DNA from: Cyclobacteriaceae bacterium
Lineage (GTDB): Bacteria; Bacteroidota; Bacteroidia; Cytophagales; Cyclobacteriaceae
Direction: 5' to 3'
Assembly (NCBI GenBank): GCA_019638285.1
Contig: JAHBUB010000013.1
Span: forward strand, 1-64,000
Length of the DNA: 64,000 nt
The notes under the pieces: model-generated
Database searches by the model: none
What the model saw: only the letters and a program-made list of their open reading frames with translations
What the model was told of the DNA's origin: nothing
Part shown: positions 62,189 to 64,000 of the stretch, piece by piece
How positions within the stretch are numbered: position 1 is the first letter of the stretch
Layout: each line of letters starts with the position of its first letter
Position numbers and translations under genes: made by a program

Positions 62189-63826
62189 CTATTTAACCAA
62201 ATTCCTATTTTTAAGCTCCTGGGCAAGCTTAACGGCTTCATAAAGGTTGATCAATCCACCTGTGCTACTTAACTGACTAAATTCTACTTCACCCTTTCCT
62301 CCAGGAGCATTAATTTTAAGATTGTCAAATTTTCGTGTGGATTGACGGATGATTTCCTTTACTTCCAGCGCGGTAAACTCAGGAAAATAAGACATGATAA
62401 CAGCAGCCACTCCCGCAGTCACTGGACTCGCCATGCTGGTGCCATCCAAATCTTTGTATTGGTTGTTGGGGAGTGTAGAATAAATTTCTACACCGGGCGC
62501 AAAGAGATCAACAGACTTTTTTCCGTAGTTGGAAAAGCTTCCTACAAGATCTTTATCAGCTCCCCATGAGGATGCGCCTACTTCAATCCAGTTCTTGGCC
62601 TCCGACCCATCTGCATAGTAGCGTGTTGGATAATTTTTTTCTACATCAATATTTTCTGATTCATTGCCAGCTGCATGGACCAGAAGTACTCCCTTCTGCA
62701 TTGCATACTTTACGGCCTTGTCCACCGCTTCTTTTCTTGGGGAGATAGATTTCCCAAAGCTCATATTAATAATTTGTGCACCATTGTCCACCGCGTATAA
62801 GATGGCATTAGCTACGTCTTTGTCGCGTTCATCTCCATTAGGGACTGCACGCACCGACATGATCTTTACATTATCGGCAATTCCTTTTATACCTATGTCG
62901 TTTTTTCTATTTGCTGCAATAATGCCAGCTACATGTGTACCATGCATTGGATCAGGACCTTTGACATCATTATTGCCATACCCTTTTTCGTACGGATCGT
63001 TGTAATTATCGCCTACGATGTGCCGTGGATCAAAATTCTCATTGTAACCATAGTTCACCACCTCTTTAAAATGATCTGCAGCTTCTTTGAGTTCGGAAAG
63101 AAAATCTTCCATGCTATTTTCGGAGCCGATATTTCTGTAGATGTTAAGCACAAAGCCTTTTGCGAAAAGCAGGTTGGGTTCGGAGGACTCAAAACCCTGA
63201 ACCAACTCCTGAGTGAGTGTGTCGACCATAAGAAGTGCCTTGAGTGTATCTACACTTTGACTTATATTATTGTAGAGGTTACTATAAAGCTCATATTGTT
63301 CTTTATTTTTTACTACTAATTTTTCAAATTTTTCCTTCGACTTTATATATTCTGCGTAAGCAGCTTTATCTTTTTTACTAATTTTTTTCTCATCGACTCC
63401 TTCAAATTGTTTTTTTAGTTTCACATAGGCTCTGGTAAATTCATCCGTATCCTGGTTGACATTGCCTTCGTTTCCACCGATAAAATTCCAGCCATGTACA
63501 TCATCGATATAGCCATTATTATCATCGTCAATTCCATTATCCGGAATTTCACCATCATTGGTCCAAATCACACTGTCCAAATCTTCATGATCAATATCAA
63601 TACCTGAATCGATTATGGCTACAATTACGGTTCGTGAAGGTTGGTTTTTCAACAGGGTCTGATAAGCCTTTTCAGCACTAATGCCCTGTACCTGATCTGT
63701 TTCAGGATCTTTTAAGTGCCAGCCTTTTGGCACAGGACCATTTTCTAACCGTTGTGAATGGGCTTGAAGGGTGATTGAAACCCAGATTATTGGTAAGAAA
63801 AGGTATTTTATCACTCGATTTATCAT
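62189..63826 (-). CDS. Exported subtilisin-like serine protease (S8 family)
   Basis: A 545-aa protease. A signal peptide (YLFLPIIWVSITLQAHSQ) and a short region lead to the catalytic Asp73 (IVAIIDSGIDIDHEDL), the His in HGTHVAGIIAA and the Ser in DGTSMASPVTAGVAAV. A long helical insert (about 130-240, rich in Lys/Glu) separates Asp and His, which is unusual for S8 and typical of some Bacteroidota members. No sorting domain is present at the C-terminus, so it is probably periplasmic. The 174 nt upstream to the window end show no gene. Confidence 0.88.
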   Translation of the reverse strand: MINRVIKYLFLPIIWVSITLQAHSQRLENGPVPKGWHLKDPETDQVQGISAEKAYQTLLKNQPSRTVIVAIIDSGIDIDHEDLDSVIWTNDGEIPDNGIDDDNNGYIDDVHGWNFIGGNEGNVNQDTDEFTRAYVKLKKQFEGVDEKKISKKDKAAYAEYIKSKEKFEKLVVKNKEQYELYSNLYNNISQSVDTLKALLMVDTLTQELVQGFESSEPNLLFAKGFVLNIYRNIGSENSMEDFLSELKEAADHFKEVVNYGYNENFDPRHIVGDNYNDPYEKGYGNNDVKGPDPMHGTHVAGIIAANRKNDIGIKGIADNVKIMSVRAVPNGDERDKDVANAILYAVDNGAQIINMSFGKSISPRKEAVDKAVKYAMQKGVLLVHAAGNESENIDVEKNYPTRYYADGSEAKNWIEVGASSWGADKDLVGSFSNYGKKSVDLFAPGVEIYSTLPNNQYKDLDGTSMASPVTAGVAAVIMSYFPEFTALEVKEIIRQSTRKFDNLKINAPGGKGEVEFSQLSSTGGLINLYEAVKLAQELKNRNLVK

Positions 63827-64000
63827 GAACTAACTTTGTTTAAATATACTGTGAAAGTGCTAATAGGATGCCAATTATTAGATTTTTGGACTCCTTTTAC
63901 TTTTTGAGCGAGGCATTTCTTACAAAAAATATAAAGATATTACCCCTGTTGTCTGTCTCCATTGATTGCGGAACTTCATTCCAACATTTTTTGGAACTTT

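Noticed and set aside
1-64000. CRISPR array, insertion sequence, prophage or integrase
   Set aside because: No regularly spaced repeats, transposase, integrase or phage genes were found; the repeats seen are extragenic palindromes.

Overview
The window (about 40% GC) comes from a Bacteroidota chromosome, most likely a Cytophagales-like free-living bacterium. Pointers are a type IX secretion (gliding-type) C-terminal sorting domain, a TonB-dependent receptor with a carboxypeptidase-like N-terminal domain, TPR sensor kinases paired with NarL-type regulators, no regular Shine-Dalgarno sites, and many small Bacteroidota-only proteins. No phage, IS element or CRISPR array was seen.

Layout. 0-1.4 kb: 5' part of an M1 aminopeptidase and an Ada-type regulator/methyltransferase without the Zn domain. 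1.6-9.2 kb: one leftward operon for heavy-metal RND efflux (RR-HK-OMF-MFP-RND). 9.3-16.6 kb: housekeeping enzymes plus a second alkylation-repair locus (stand-alone Ada Zn domain, 2OG-Fe(II) oxygenase, divergent AlkA-like glycosylase). 16.6-21 kb: leuCDBA, read leftward. 21.2-25 kb: TPR histidine kinase, NarL-type regulator and a secreted unknown. 25.2-32.5 kb: ilvE-D-B-N-C-A, read leftward and preceded by a leader peptide and terminator that form a textbook-style attenuator. 32.8-37.8 kb: HigBA, then a dinB-dnaE2 mutagenic polymerase pair. 37.8-45.5 kb: RlmD, a T9SS surface protein, a TPR/SH3 protein, tRNA-Lys and a TonB receptor. 45.9-52.5 kb: an Rrf2-controlled respiratory/NO-stress cluster (cbb3-like oxidase, CcoO-cytochrome c fusion, three small unknown proteins, RIC, cupin, hemerythrin). 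52.5-60 kb: an envelope-stress group (HtrA, two PepSY-like proteins, a lipoprotein, an ECF sigma factor, an orphan LuxR-type regulator). 60-64 kb: CHASE3 kinase, DoxX and a subtilase.

How it fits together. The leu and ilv operons supply all steps to leucine, isoleucine and valine; both begin with a terminator hairpin and share a near-identical 14-nt element just before the first start codon. The two alkylation-repair loci share a candidate Ada box. The Rrf2 gene and the oxidase operon share an inverted-repeat operator. Four envelope genes share GTGAC-N15/16-CATC, which looks like the promoter of the ECF sigma factor encoded among them. Two genes look broken (a CPxCWG small protein and MtfA).

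Most functional names are family-level assignments from motifs read by eye. No database search was possible. Where an upstream in-frame TTG/GTG/ATT extended a reading frame, I chose the ATG that fits the signal peptide or domain start.
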